Below are positions 1 through 7,377 of a stretch of 17,606 bases of DNA, piece after piece (the first letter of the stretch is position 1; the number at the start of each line of letters is the position of its first letter). The notes beneath the pieces were generated by a model. The model saw only the letters and a program-made list of their open reading frames with translations, had not been told where the DNA came from and did no database searches. This DNA comes from JACQCF01 sp043742785 (GTDB lineage Bacteria; Omnitrophota; Gorgyraeia; Zapsychrales; Fredricksoniimonadaceae), in contig JAYTXU010000055.1 of NCBI GenBank assembly GCA_043742785.1, forward strand, positions 1 to 17,606, given 5' to 3'. Made by a program: the position numbers and the translations under genes.

Positions 1-39
1 TAGGGACAGACACTAATTATTAATTAGTGTCTGTCCCTA
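1..39. repeat. Perfect palindrome A downstream of the ZIP gene
   Basis: Two perfectly complementary 19-base arms (1-19 and 21-39, left arm TAGGGACAGACACTAATTA) surround a single base at 20. The element lies 18 bases past the ZIP stop codon and could fold into a hairpin ending that minus-strand transcript. It shares its GACAG and CACTAATTA blocks with the palindrome at 895-952, which points to a dispersed repeat family. Such palindromes are often REP-like sequences mobilised by RAYT (TnpA_REP) transposases, but no such gene is in the window, so that link is inference. The element may continue left of the window. Confidence 0.85.
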
Positions 40-57
40 ATTTACCTAATTTAATTT

Positions 58-843
58 CTAGTGTGTAGGTAAAAGGTCGATAAGATTGGTAATAAGAAGC
101 ATAGTAACAAGGCCTAACATCACTCCCCAGGCCATGAGAGTTTTTCCGCCTTCATCCACTGCTTCCGGCAAGAGTTCTGCTACAACAAGATAAATCATTG
201 CCCCACCGGCAAAACCAAGACCAATAGGAAGAAGTGGTTCACAATGCGAAGCTAACAGAGCAGCGGGAGCTGCTAAGAGGGGTTGAGGGATACTGGTTAA
301 AATAGAAGCCCACGCGCAGCGTAAGGTGGAAGCTCCATCTTTTTTAAGAGGCAAGGACACGGCAATGCCTTCTGGAATATTATGCACTCCAATAGCAATG
401 GCCATAATTAAACCAAAGTGAAAATTACCTGTAGCAAAACCTACCCCAATAGCAATTCCTTCTGGAATGGAATGAACAAACATGGAAATAAAAATGAGAA
501 CACCTTTTTTGGAAAATCCTTTAGCTAAGGAATGTTCTTCCAGGTGGTAATGATCAACCATTTTATCAGTTAACCAAAAGAAGAGGGCGCCTAAGAGAAG
601 GCCTAGCATGACTTCATAAGGAGCTAGTGGAAATTTAGTTTTTAGTGATAAACCTTCTTGAGCTAGAGAAAAAACAGAGGCAGAAATCATCATTCCTGAG
701 GCAAAAGCGCCGGAGAAACATCTTAAGAAATTGGAATTGTTTTTAACAAAGTGGACAGGAATAGCACCTAAACCCGTCATCAAACAACTGATGATGCCGG
801 TTAAGGTTGCCCAATAAACGATAAACATTTGTTCATTACTCAT
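58..843 (-). CDS. ZIP-family divalent metal transporter (ZupT/GufA-like)
   Basis: A 261-residue polytopic inner-membrane protein, the usual length for bacterial ZIP transporters, which move Zn2+ or other divalent metals into the cytoplasm. The two family signatures are intact: HSIPEG at 124-129 and HNIPEG at 154-159, whose His and Glu residues form the binuclear metal site in helices 4 and 5. A third acidic motif, ELLPEA, sits at 223-228. About eight hydrophobic segments can be seen. The loop near residues 97-105 is His/Glu-rich (HYHLEEH), as expected of a metal-sensing or metal-feeding loop in this family. No convincing Shine-Dalgarno precedes the ATG at 843. The gene stands alone, flanked by palindromes at 1-39 and 895-952, and is divergent from the CBS gene. 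Metal specificity cannot be read from the sequence. The family call is secure. Confidence 0.93.
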   Translation of the reverse strand: MSNEQMFIVYWATLTGIISCLMTGLGAIPVHFVKNNSNFLRCFSGAFASGMMISASVFSLAQEGLSLKTKFPLAPYEVMLGLLLGALFFWLTDKMVDHYHLEEHSLAKGFSKKGVLIFISMFVHSIPEGIAIGVGFATGNFHFGLIMAIAIGVHNIPEGIAVSLPLKKDGASTLRCAWASILTSIPQPLLAAPAALLASHCEPLLPIGLGFAGGAMIYLVVAELLPEAVDEGGKTLMAWGVMLGLVTMLLITNLIDLLPTH

Positions 844-894
844 AAGATAGGATAATTCTAGAGTGTTTCATTAGATATTGCAAGAGCTTGGAAT

Positions 895-952
895 AATAAA
901 TAGTGACAGGCACTAATTATTTTTGAATAATTAGTGCCTGTCACTATTTATT
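895..952. repeat. Perfect palindrome B between the ZIP and CBS genes
   Basis: Perfectly complementary 27-base arms at 895-921 and 926-952 enclose a 4-base loop (TTTG, 922-925). The core TAGTGACAGGCACTAATTA differs from the palindrome at 1-39 at only two positions, with compensating changes in the other arm. It fills the space between two divergent genes and ends 4 bases before a TATAAT box, so its right arm occupies the -35 region of the CBS gene. This is probably another copy of the same REP-like family. Confidence 0.88.
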
Positions 953-955
953 TGC

Positions 956-961
956 TATAAT
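956..961 (+). promoter_or_regulatory. -10 box of the CBS gene, implying a leaderless transcript
   Basis: A perfect TATAAT (preceded by GC) ends 7 bases before the ATG at 969, so transcription would begin at or next to that ATG. No Shine-Dalgarno is present. The -35 region lies inside palindrome B and shows no good TTGACA. The box overlaps the upstream in-frame ATG at 960, making that codon an unlikely start. Confidence 0.6.
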
Positions 962-968
962 GAACGCT

Positions 969-1403
969 ATGATTCGAGAAATTCTTCAGAAAACTCCACT
1001 TAAGTCTATTATGGTCTCTCCGGTTATTACCATTCGAGAAACGGATGATTTTCATGTAGTACAAGAAAGAATGGGAAATCATGCTATTCGTCATTTACCT
1101 GTGGTTAATGATGCAGGAGTCTTGGTGGGACTTATTACAGAACGCTACCTCTATAAGATTCATTCTCCCCGTAAATTAGAAGATGGTAGTTGGTATTATG
1201 ATAAGGTCTCTCTGGACAATTTCATTCTTAAAAATGTGATGCTTAAAGATCCGTTTATTTTGAAGTCAGATAATTCGTTAGAAGAAGCTGTGGAAGATAT
1301 GAGTCAGTTTAAATTTGGCTGTGTCATCGTGGTTGATGATTACCGCATGCCTTGTGGTATTGTAACCCGCAACGATATCCTTAAATTCCTCTTAACCAAA
1401 TAA
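969..1403 (+). CDS. Tandem CBS-domain protein
   Basis: A small cytoplasmic protein of 144 residues from this start (147 from the alternative ATG at 960) made only of two CBS motifs. The first covers roughly residues 8-65 and includes the typical RHLPVVNDAGVLVGLITE segment. The second, about 87-144, ends in CVIVVDDYRMPCGIVTRNDI. CBS pairs (Bateman modules) bind adenine nucleotides such as AMP, ATP or S-adenosylmethionine and usually regulate a partner. No partner domain is fused here. A charged insert (about 70-85) separates the motifs. I chose ATG 969 because a TATAAT box covers the 960 codon and no ribosome-binding site precedes either. The gene is the last before the phosphate locus, and its 3' end overlaps the first promoter repeat of the porin. 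What it regulates is unknown. Confidence 0.85.
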   Translation: MIREILQKTPLKSIMVSPVITIRETDDFHVVQERMGNHAIRHLPVVNDAGVLVGLITERYLYKIHSPRKLEDGSWYYDKVSLDNFILKNVMLKDPFILKSDNSLEEAVEDMSQFKFGCVIVVDDYRMPCGIVTRNDILKFLLTK

Positions 1404-1445
1404 TTTTCTTTCCTTCACACTTCCTTAATATAGTCCGTTTATACT
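1391..1445 (+). promoter_or_regulatory. Pho-box-like promoter P1 of the porin-pst operon
   Basis: Heptamers CTTAACC (1391), CTTCACA (1413) and CTTAATA (1424) fall on an 11-bp grid, with one missing position at 1402. A -10 box TATACT (1440-1445) starts 15 bp after the start of the last TTAATA core. Direct repeats at one helical turn replacing a -35 box are the hallmark of PhoB/PhoP operators (TTAACA-type repeats in Bacillus PhoP). The first repeat overlaps the end of the CBS gene. Segment 1424-1447 matches 1512-1535 at both ends (CTTAATA-N7-TTTATACTTG), so P1 and P2 look like tandem copies. Confidence 0.55.
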
Positions 1446-1478
1446 TGCCTTGTAGTTCAACATAAGGAGTAGAGGGGT

Positions 1479-1533
1479 CTTTATGGAGATTTTATCCATC
1501 CTTAATCTAATCTTAATAGTGAAATTTTATACT
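1479..1533 (+). promoter_or_regulatory. Pho-box-like promoter P2 of the porin-pst operon
   Basis: Four heptamers spaced exactly 11 bp apart, CTTTATG (1479), TTTTATC (1490), CTTAATC (1501) and CTTAATA (1512), precede a -10 box TATACT (1528-1533). The distance from the last TTAATA core to the -10 box is 15 bp, as in P1 and in the pstS2 promoter. There is no TTGACA-like -35, fitting an activator-dependent promoter. Predicted transcription starts near 1540, about 58 bases before the porin ATG. Confidence 0.65.
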
Positions 1534-1597
1534 TGATCATGTTGAATATATTTATAGAGGACATTGTCCTGTTTATTAACAGTATAGAGGAGGAGTT

Positions 1598-2932
1598 ATG
1601 AAGAAATCAGTATGGGTCTTGGCTTTAAGTCTTGTAATGGCCACTCAGGGGATAAGCTTAGCTGCTTCAACAGTAGATTTGCTTGTTCAGAAATTAGTGG
1701 AAAAGGGAATCTTGACTGATAAGGAAGCTACCCAGTTAAAGGGAGAAATTGCCTATGAAGAAAAGAATGCTATAGAAGAAGGAGCTAAAAAACAAGTTCC
1801 TGAATGGGCTCAAAATTTGAAGGTTGGCGGTGATGTTCGTGCTCGTCTTCAGACAGAACGTACAGAATCTTCTGCGGCGGCTGGACGTCAAGGCGAACGA
1901 GTGCGTGCACGTTTGAGAGCTCGTTTGAATTTTGAGGCTAAGGTCAATGATAATGCCAAGCTAGTCGTTGGTATTGCAACTGATGGTGGTTCCGGGACAA
2001 ATGCAGCAAGCGGTAGCAATGCTCGTTCTAATAATTACACTAATAGTACGTATATTAATGGAACCACGGCTTCCAATTCTGTTTTTTCCAAACCTTATGT
2101 GGTTCTAAATAAGGCTTATGGGCAATATATGTTTACTCCAGACTTGACCTTGACCGCTGGTAAAATGGAAAACTCTGTTTTATGGGAACCTATGGAATTT
2201 CTGTTTGATAATGATATTACCCCAGAAGGTGCGTCAGTCTCCTATAACTACAAGCTTAATAATATAGTTTCTTTAGCTGCTGTAGGAAATTTCTTTACTT
2301 TAGGTGAATTTAATCCAAGCACTAGCGATCCTTTTATGTATGCTCCTCAATTGATCGCAACCATCAAACCATCTGATAAATTAGATGCAAAGGTAGCCTT
2401 TACCTATGTTGGTTACGGTAATATTAAAAGCGGATTTCTTAATGGAAACGCCAACAATACCGTTAATTCCGCCAATGGTGCCAACGGATTACAATATGAT
2501 TACAGCGCTCCCATGGGAGCCATTGATCTTGGTATTAATGATCCTTTTGGTGAATTATTACTTGCTTCAATTTATATTCCTCGTGTTGGTGCTTTTGGAG
2601 AATATACCCGTAACCCTGGCACAAAGTCAAAGAATGTAGCTTGGATGTCAGGTGCTTATATAGGGAACTCCAAGGTTAATGGTTTTGGTACTTGGAGGGC
2701 TTATGGTGCTTATAAGGTTCTTGCAAAAGATGCTTGGTTAGATATTCTTCCTGATTCTGATTTCCAAGGTGGAGCTACAGGTGTTAAAGGTGTTGAAACG
2801 GGAGTGGAGATTGGTTTAGCTAAGAATATGAGCTTTAAGCTCGAATATGATCGGACTCGTCGTCTTGATCCTTCTTCAGTTGCCAAGTCGCCAACACATT
2901 TAGTTCAATACGATATTAATTGGAAATTTTAA
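1598..2932 (+). CDS. Outer-membrane porin, probably phosphate-starvation induced
   Basis: A 444-residue precursor with a clear signal peptide (cleavage probably after SLAA, residue 23). A short helical region follows (about 26-65, rich in Lys/Glu, LLVQKLVEKGILTDKEA). The rest consists of alternating beta-strand-like segments ending in Phe (YDINWKF), the outer-membrane barrel insertion signal. This layout matches the 'putative porin' type (Porin_5-like). A strong Shine-Dalgarno (GAGGAGG) precedes the ATG. The gene opens an operon: pstS1 begins 25 bases after its stop, and two Pho-box-like promoters lie upstream. By analogy with OprP/OprO it probably lets phosphate or polyphosphate cross the outer membrane. 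The analogy is of context, not sequence; I do not see a recognisable OprP arginine ladder. An Asn/Ser/Thr-rich stretch at about 130-155 is likely an external loop. Confidence 0.85.
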   Translation: MKKSVWVLALSLVMATQGISLAASTVDLLVQKLVEKGILTDKEATQLKGEIAYEEKNAIEEGAKKQVPEWAQNLKVGGDVRARLQTERTESSAAAGRQGERVRARLRARLNFEAKVNDNAKLVVGIATDGGSGTNAASGSNARSNNYTNSTYINGTTASNSVFSKPYVVLNKAYGQYMFTPDLTLTAGKMENSVLWEPMEFLFDNDITPEGASVSYNYKLNNIVSLAAVGNFFTLGEFNPSTSDPFMYAPQLIATIKPSDKLDAKVAFTYVGYGNIKSGFLNGNANNTVNSANGANGLQYDYSAPMGAIDLGINDPFGELLLASIYIPRVGAFGEYTRNPGTKSKNVAWMSGAYIGNSKVNGFGTWRAYGAYKVLAKDAWLDILPDSDFQGGATGVKGVETGVEIGLAKNMSFKLEYDRTRRLDPSSVAKSPTHLVQYDINWKF

Positions 2933-2957
2933 TTAATCTTTTAGAAAGGAAGTTTAT

Positions 2958-3962
2958 ATGAAGAAAGTCTTAGCATTATTTCTTGCGATAAGCATGACTT
3001 CAATAGCCTGGGCGGGCAGTCTTATCAATGGGGCAGGGGCCACCTTCCCGTACCCTATTTATTCCAAATGGTTTGATGAATATTCCAAGATTAATCCTGG
3101 AATGAATTTTAATTATCAGTCCATTGGTTCAGGTGGTGGTATTAAACAAATTACAGCTAGGACTGTTGATTTTGGTGCAACAGATGGTCCTATGAGCCAA
3201 GATCAGCTTAATGAAGCTCCTGGTCGTATTTATCATATCCCAACAGTGATGGGGGCAGATGTTGTTGCATTTAACTTATCTGGTGTAAAGACAGGATTAA
3301 AATTAACAGGAGATATTGTTGCTGATATCTTTTTAGGGAAGATTATTAAGTGGAATGATGATCGTATTACTGCAGAAAATCCAGGAGTTAGTTTACCAGA
3401 TGAAAGTATAGTTGTTGTTCATCGATCTGATGGTAGCGGAACAACCTATATCTTTGTTGATTACTTAAGTTCAGTGAGTCCAAAATGGAAAAGCAAGGTT
3501 GGTAAAGGTACCTCTGTTAATTGGCCTGTTGGTTTAGGCGGCAAAGGTAATGAAGGGGTTGCAGGTTTAGTGAAACAAACTCCAGGTTCGATTGGTTATG
3601 TGGAATTAGCGTATGCTAAACAAAATGATTTAACCTTTTCCTACATTAAAAATAGTAGTGGCATTTATGTTGAACCAAGCTTAGCCAGTGTTTCTAAAGC
3701 GGCAGAGGGTGTTACGATAGCTCCTGATTTTCGTGTATCCATTGTGAATAGTTCTAATGCAGAAGCGTATCCAATAGCCAGTTTCACATGGCTTTTGATC
3801 TATAAAGAAATGGATGATCATGCAAAAGGTGAGGCGATTGTGAACTTCATCAAGTGGGCAATCACAGACGGTCAGAAATATGCTGAAACACTGGATTATG
3901 CTCCGCTTCCAGCGAATGTGGTCAGCATGGTTGAAGAAAAATTAAAGCAAGTTAAATACTAA
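2958..3962 (+). CDS. pstS: Periplasmic phosphate-binding protein PstS (first copy)
   Basis: A 334-residue precursor, close to the E. coli PstS length, with a signal peptide cut probably after AWA (residue 19) and no lipobox. It captures inorganic phosphate in the periplasm for the Pst importer. The phosphate-cage residues are in place: GAGATFPYP (Thr29), GSGGG (58-61), FGATDGPMS (Asp76) and HRSDGSGTT (Arg156, Ser160, Gly161, Thr162), matching E. coli T10, S38, D56, R135, S139 and T141. A Shine-Dalgarno (AAAGGAAG) lies before the ATG. It follows the porin directly, so outer-membrane entry and periplasmic capture are co-transcribed. It belongs to a different PstS subfamily from the second copy at 7467-8318. 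Confidence 0.95.
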   Translation: MKKVLALFLAISMTSIAWAGSLINGAGATFPYPIYSKWFDEYSKINPGMNFNYQSIGSGGGIKQITARTVDFGATDGPMSQDQLNEAPGRIYHIPTVMGADVVAFNLSGVKTGLKLTGDIVADIFLGKIIKWNDDRITAENPGVSLPDESIVVVHRSDGSGTTYIFVDYLSSVSPKWKSKVGKGTSVNWPVGLGGKGNEGVAGLVKQTPGSIGYVELAYAKQNDLTFSYIKNSSGIYVEPSLASVSKAAEGVTIAPDFRVSIVNSSNAEAYPIASFTWLLIYKEMDDHAKGEAIVNFIKWAITDGQKYAETLDYAPLPANVVSMVEEKLKQVKY

Positions 3963-4001
3963 TGGTAAGGGACGACTAATAATCGTTGATACTATGGTGG
4001 A

Positions 4002-4030
4002 GTAGGGGCGGGGGATAACCCCGTCCTTAC
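4002..4030 (+). promoter_or_regulatory. Strong intercistronic hairpin between pstS1 and pstC1
   Basis: Arms 4002-4013 and 4019-4030 form a 12-bp stem (two G-U pairs, a run of four G-C pairs next to the loop) with a 5-base loop, 7 bases before the pstC1 ATG. Only four T follow, so it is a poor full terminator. It more likely protects the pstS1 mRNA 3' end or reduces read-through, which would give the usual excess of binding protein over permease. It also leaves pstC1 without an obvious Shine-Dalgarno. Confidence 0.6.
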
Positions 4031-4037
4031 ATCTTTT

Positions 4038-4964
4038 ATGATAAGACACGATACCAGCGATATCATTTTTAGAAGAATATTGATGTGTTTTCCTATTCTC
4101 ATTCTAATGATGGTGGCTGGTATTTTTTTACAGTTGATTATTGCCTCCTGGCCGACACTGGGTAAATTTGGGTTTAATTTTTTTATTAGCCGGACCTGGG
4201 ATCCCGTTGCGGAAGAGTATGGGGCGTTGCCATTTATTTTTGGAACCATTGTAACATCCGTAGTCGCCCTTCTTTTAGCTGTTCCTATTGGCTTGGGTAC
4301 AGCTATTTTTTTAGCGGAGTATGCCCCGCCTAAAATTGCTAAATTGATTTCTATCCTTGTTGACCTTCTGGCAGCTATCCCGAGCGTAATCTACGGATTA
4401 TGGGGAATTTTTGTTTTAGTGCCTTTTATGCGTTCCACGGTGCAGCCGTTTTTAGGTAAATATTTAGGATTTTTACCATTGTTTCAGGGGCCTAATTACG
4501 GGGTGGGATTTTTATCAGCAGGTATTATTTTAGCTATCATTATCGTGCCGTTTATTATTTCTGTTGCACGTGAGGTGATTTTAGCTATTCCTTTAGTTTA
4601 TAAAGAATCAGCCTATGCCTTGGGCTCAACCCGATGGGAAGCTATCAAAGATATTGTATTAAGCCATGGGAAGGTTGGTATTTTTGGTGCTGTTATTTTA
4701 GCCTTAGGTCGTGCTATTGGAGAGACGATGGCCGTAACCATGATTATAGGAAACAACGTAACAATATCGTCTTCACTATTTTCTCCTGGGTATACCTTAG
4801 CCAGTGTAATTGCCAATGAATTTTCGGAAGCAACTTCTAAAACCTATTTATCTGCTTTGATTGAAATAGGCCTCGTTTTATTTGTATTTTCAATTGTGGT
4901 TAATCTTTTAGCTAGGGTTTTAATATGGTCCGTGACCAGTCAATCTCAACAAATAGCCAGGTAA
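4038..4964 (+). CDS. pstC: Phosphate ABC transporter permease PstC (first copy)
   Basis: A 308-residue inner-membrane permease with the PstC pattern: a first helix at about 15-37, a periplasmic segment around SRTWDPVAEEYGALPFIFGT (51-70), then five more helices. The EAA loop that docks the ATPase lies at about 188-210 (YKESAYALGSTRWEAIKDIVLS), followed by the typical GRAIGETMAVTMIIGN. With PstA it forms the phosphate channel. The usual LP at the end of the EAA motif is LS here, and the loop before helix 4 (about 132-156) is rather long. No clear Shine-Dalgarno precedes the ATG at 4038, which follows a hairpin. An alternative ATG at 4083 would remove the normal basic N-terminal tail, so 4038 is preferred. 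It overlaps pstA1 by 40 bases if that gene starts at 4925. Confidence 0.94.
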   Translation: MIRHDTSDIIFRRILMCFPILILMMVAGIFLQLIIASWPTLGKFGFNFFISRTWDPVAEEYGALPFIFGTIVTSVVALLLAVPIGLGTAIFLAEYAPPKIAKLISILVDLLAAIPSVIYGLWGIFVLVPFMRSTVQPFLGKYLGFLPLFQGPNYGVGFLSAGIILAIIIVPFIISVAREVILAIPLVYKESAYALGSTRWEAIKDIVLSHGKVGIFGAVILALGRAIGETMAVTMIIGNNVTISSSLFSPGYTLASVIANEFSEATSKTYLSALIEIGLVLFVFSIVVNLLARVLIWSVTSQSQQIAR

Positions 4965-5848
4965 TAGTGCCCAAAGAACGCTGGCAGAAACTTTTTGAAA
5001 GAACCCGCTTTCGTCGAGAATTATGGGATAAGGCGATGGTTTATATTTTGGCTCTTTGCGCATTATGTGTGCTCTTGGCATTGTTTATGGTTTTGTTTCA
5101 TTTGATTAGGCAGGGGGTATCTTCTGTTAATTTAGATTTTTTTACTCATCTGCCTAAGCCCGTAGGTGAAAATGGCGGCGGTATGGCTAATGCTATTGCA
5201 GGGACACTGACTCTTTTAATATTGGCGGTGTTGGTAGGGGTTCCCATAGGTTTAGGGGCAGGGATTTATTTAAGTGAGTATGCGCATCATCGCTTTGCTA
5301 ATATTGTGCGCTTTGTCGTGGATGTGATGAATGGTATTCCATCGATTGTTTTTGGTATTTTTGCCTATATTATTTGTGTTTTGCCATTTAAAACCTTTTC
5401 TGTGTTTTCAGGCGGTTTTGCTTTAGGGATTATGATGATTCCTATGATCACACGTACCAGTGAAAGTTTTATACGGATGGTGCCTCAACAATTAAGAGAA
5501 GCGGGCTTAGCGATAGGAGCTCCCCAATGGCGTGTGATTCTTGATATTGTTCTTCCATCTTCGATGGGGGGGATTGTAACGGGGATTATGGTGGCATTAG
5601 CACGCGTCGCAGGAGAAACAGCTCCGCTTTTATTTACAGCCTTTGGTAACCGGTTCTGGAATCATAATATGATGGAGCCTATTGCGGCTTTGCCATTACA
5701 GATCTTTTCCTATGCGATTGCGCCTTATGATGATTGGCATCGTCAAGCTTGGGCAGGAGCAATTGTTCTTATTCTTTTGGTTTTTTCGATTAATTTATTG
5801 GCGCAGTATTTTGTTGTCCGACGTAATAAATTTTTAAAAGGTCGATAG
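4925..5848 (+). CDS. pstA: Phosphate ABC transporter permease PstA (first copy)
   Basis: A 307-residue inner-membrane permease, the partner of PstC1. After an N-terminal tail of about 37 residues come six hydrophobic segments. Family motifs include GIPSIVFGIFAYI (137-149), the EAA loop REAGLAIGAPQWRVILDIVLP (191-211) and the PstA-specific RVAGETAPLLFTA (227-239). Two starts are possible. The ATG at 4925 lies inside the end of pstC1 with AGGG six bases upstream. The GTG at 4967 (residue 15) lies two bases after the pstC1 stop with a weak AGG. Both give a complete permease. Either way the two genes should be translationally coupled. Confidence 0.94.
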   Translation: MVRDQSISTNSQVIVPKERWQKLFERTRFRRELWDKAMVYILALCALCVLLALFMVLFHLIRQGVSSVNLDFFTHLPKPVGENGGGMANAIAGTLTLLILAVLVGVPIGLGAGIYLSEYAHHRFANIVRFVVDVMNGIPSIVFGIFAYIICVLPFKTFSVFSGGFALGIMMIPMITRTSESFIRMVPQQLREAGLAIGAPQWRVILDIVLPSSMGGIVTGIMVALARVAGETAPLLFTAFGNRFWNHNMMEPIAALPLQIFSYAIAPYDDWHRQAWAGAIVLILLVFSINLLAQYFVVRRNKFLKGR

Positions 5849-5879
5849 ATTGTCTGCCGGCTGCCAGGGAGAGGTTTTT

Positions 5880-6701
5880 ATGCAAAGTTTTACAACACAA
5901 AATTCACAAATGTCTCATAAACCAGCGATGGTTAAAGAATCTCTTGAGAACATACAAATTCAGGTGAAGAATTTAGATTTTTTCTATGGTCCGCGGCAGG
6001 TTTTAAAGGATATTTCTTTAGATGTGCTTGCCCGTACGATCGTTGCTCTTATTGGGCCTTCCGGATGCGGGAAATCCACTCTTCTGAGAATTCTTAATCG
6101 AATGAACGATTTGGTTCCTGCCACACGCGTACAGGGGAAGGTTCTTATCGAGGGCGTTGATATTTATGACAAAGAGATGGATGTGGTTGCTTTACGTCGC
6201 AGGGTTGGGATGGTTTTTCAGAAATCTACGCCGTTTCCAAAGACAATTTATGAAAACATTGCTTATGGATTACGTCTTATAGGAGTTTCGGACAAGAGGG
6301 TTCTTGATTCTGTTGTTGAGAAATGTTTGCAGCGATCAGCGCTTTGGGAAGAGGTTAAGGATCATTTGGATCATTCTGCCTTGTCTTTATCTGGTGGGCA
6401 GCAACAGCGTTTGTGTATTGCCAGGGCACTAGCCGTGGAGCCAAAGATTATCCTGATGGATGAACCTTGTTCAGCTTTAGACCCGATTGCCACCTCCCGC
6501 ATAGAAGAATTGATGGAAAGTTTAAAAACAGAATATACTATTGTTATAGTTACACATAATATGCAGCAGGCGGCAAGAGTTTCTGATAAAACAGCTTTTA
6601 TTATGCAGGGTGAATTGGTTGAGTATAATACAACAAGTAATTTCTTTACCAAACCTTCCAATAAGGTGACGGAAGATTATATTACAGGGCGTTTTGGTTA
6701 A
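5880..6701 (+). CDS. pstB: Phosphate ABC transporter ATPase PstB (first copy, complete)
   Basis: The ATPase of the first Pst importer, 273 residues from this ATG, chosen because a strong Shine-Dalgarno (AGGGAGAGG) ends five bases upstream; an in-frame TTG at 5850 is less likely. Every nucleotide-binding motif is intact: A-loop Tyr in FFYG (about 36), Walker A GPSGCGKST (59-67), Q-loop VFQKSTPFPKT with Gln114, signature LSGGQQQR (170-177), Walker B ILMDEP (191-196) and switch His226 in VTHN. The C-terminal TEDYITGRFG is typical of PstB. It can act as the usual homodimer, and it is a useful reference for the two degenerate ATPases at 10047-11560. It has a longer N-terminal tail than those (about 28 residues before the first strand). 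Confidence 0.95.
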   Translation: MQSFTTQNSQMSHKPAMVKESLENIQIQVKNLDFFYGPRQVLKDISLDVLARTIVALIGPSGCGKSTLLRILNRMNDLVPATRVQGKVLIEGVDIYDKEMDVVALRRRVGMVFQKSTPFPKTIYENIAYGLRLIGVSDKRVLDSVVEKCLQRSALWEEVKDHLDHSALSLSGGQQQRLCIARALAVEPKIILMDEPCSALDPIATSRIEELMESLKTEYTIVIVTHNMQQAARVSDKTAFIMQGELVEYNTTSNFFTKPSNKVTEDYITGRFG

Positions 6702-6720
6702 AACTTGAAGGAGTATAAAG

Positions 6721-7377
6721 ATGTTGCCACAAAAAATATCTGAATTAAAAAGACATTTACTGTCGGAAGCTTCTCTCGTAGAAGATATGCTTGTGAAGAG
6801 CATACAGGGGACTCTTCATAAAGATGAACCGTTGCTTAGAGAGGTTGTCGAAGACCAAGAGCCAAAGGTTAATAACAATGATCGGATGATTGAGAAATTT
6901 TGTGTAGAACTTATCGCTCAGTTTGATCCTGTGGCAAGGGATCTTCGGTTGGCATTAATGATTATTAAGATGAACAAAGATTTAGAGCGTATAGCCGATC
7001 ATGCTGTAAACATTTGTCAGAGTGGGATATTTCTTACTTCTAATGGTTTTGAAGACACTAATCATGAAATAAAAATTATGGCAGAAGGTGCTATTGGGAT
7101 GTTTAAAGACTCTATAAAAGCATTTGCTTTAGAAGATGTTTCTTTAGCTAGTAGTGTTTGTGATCGTGACAATATAGTGGATGAAGCAGGAGATGCAATC
7201 CTTAAACGTTTAACTGCTCTTATGCATTCCCAAAAGAATTCTATTTCTTCGTCCCTTCATATCATGCGTGTAGCCTATAACCTTGAACGTATTGCCGACT
7301 TGTCTACCAATGTAGCAGAAGAGGTCATTTATATCGTTCAAGGGGAAGATATAAAACACCAACACTCCACTTCTTAA
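6721..7377 (+). CDS. phoU: PhoU-family phosphate signalling regulator (first copy)
   Basis: An all-helical cytoplasmic protein of 218 residues with two PhoU repeats, the standard length. Each repeat ends with the conserved metal-cluster helix: NKDLERIADHAVNI (about 83-96) and YNLERIADLSTNVAEEVIYIVQG (about 184-206). PhoU links the Pst transporter to the sensor kinase PhoR and limits phosphate uptake. A Shine-Dalgarno (AAGGAG) lies eight bases before the ATG, 19 bases after pstB1. The last codons overlap the first repeat of the pstS2 Pho box, so coding and control sequence share bases. Well over half of its residues match PhoU2 by eye, so the two are paralogues. phoR and phoB are not in the window. 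Confidence 0.94.
   Translation: MLPQKISELKRHLLSEASLVEDMLVKSIQGTLHKDEPLLREVVEDQEPKVNNNDRMIEKFCVELIAQFDPVARDLRLALMIIKMNKDLERIADHAVNICQSGIFLTSNGFEDTNHEIKIMAEGAIGMFKDSIKAFALEDVSLASSVCDRDNIVDEAGDAILKRLTALMHSQKNSISSSLHIMRVAYNLERIADLSTNVAEEVIYIVQGEDIKHQHSTS

Noticed and set aside
5850..5879. Upstream TTG start for pstB1 adding ten residues
   Set aside because: The ATG at 5880 has a strong Shine-Dalgarno at the right distance, and the extra residues overlap that site.
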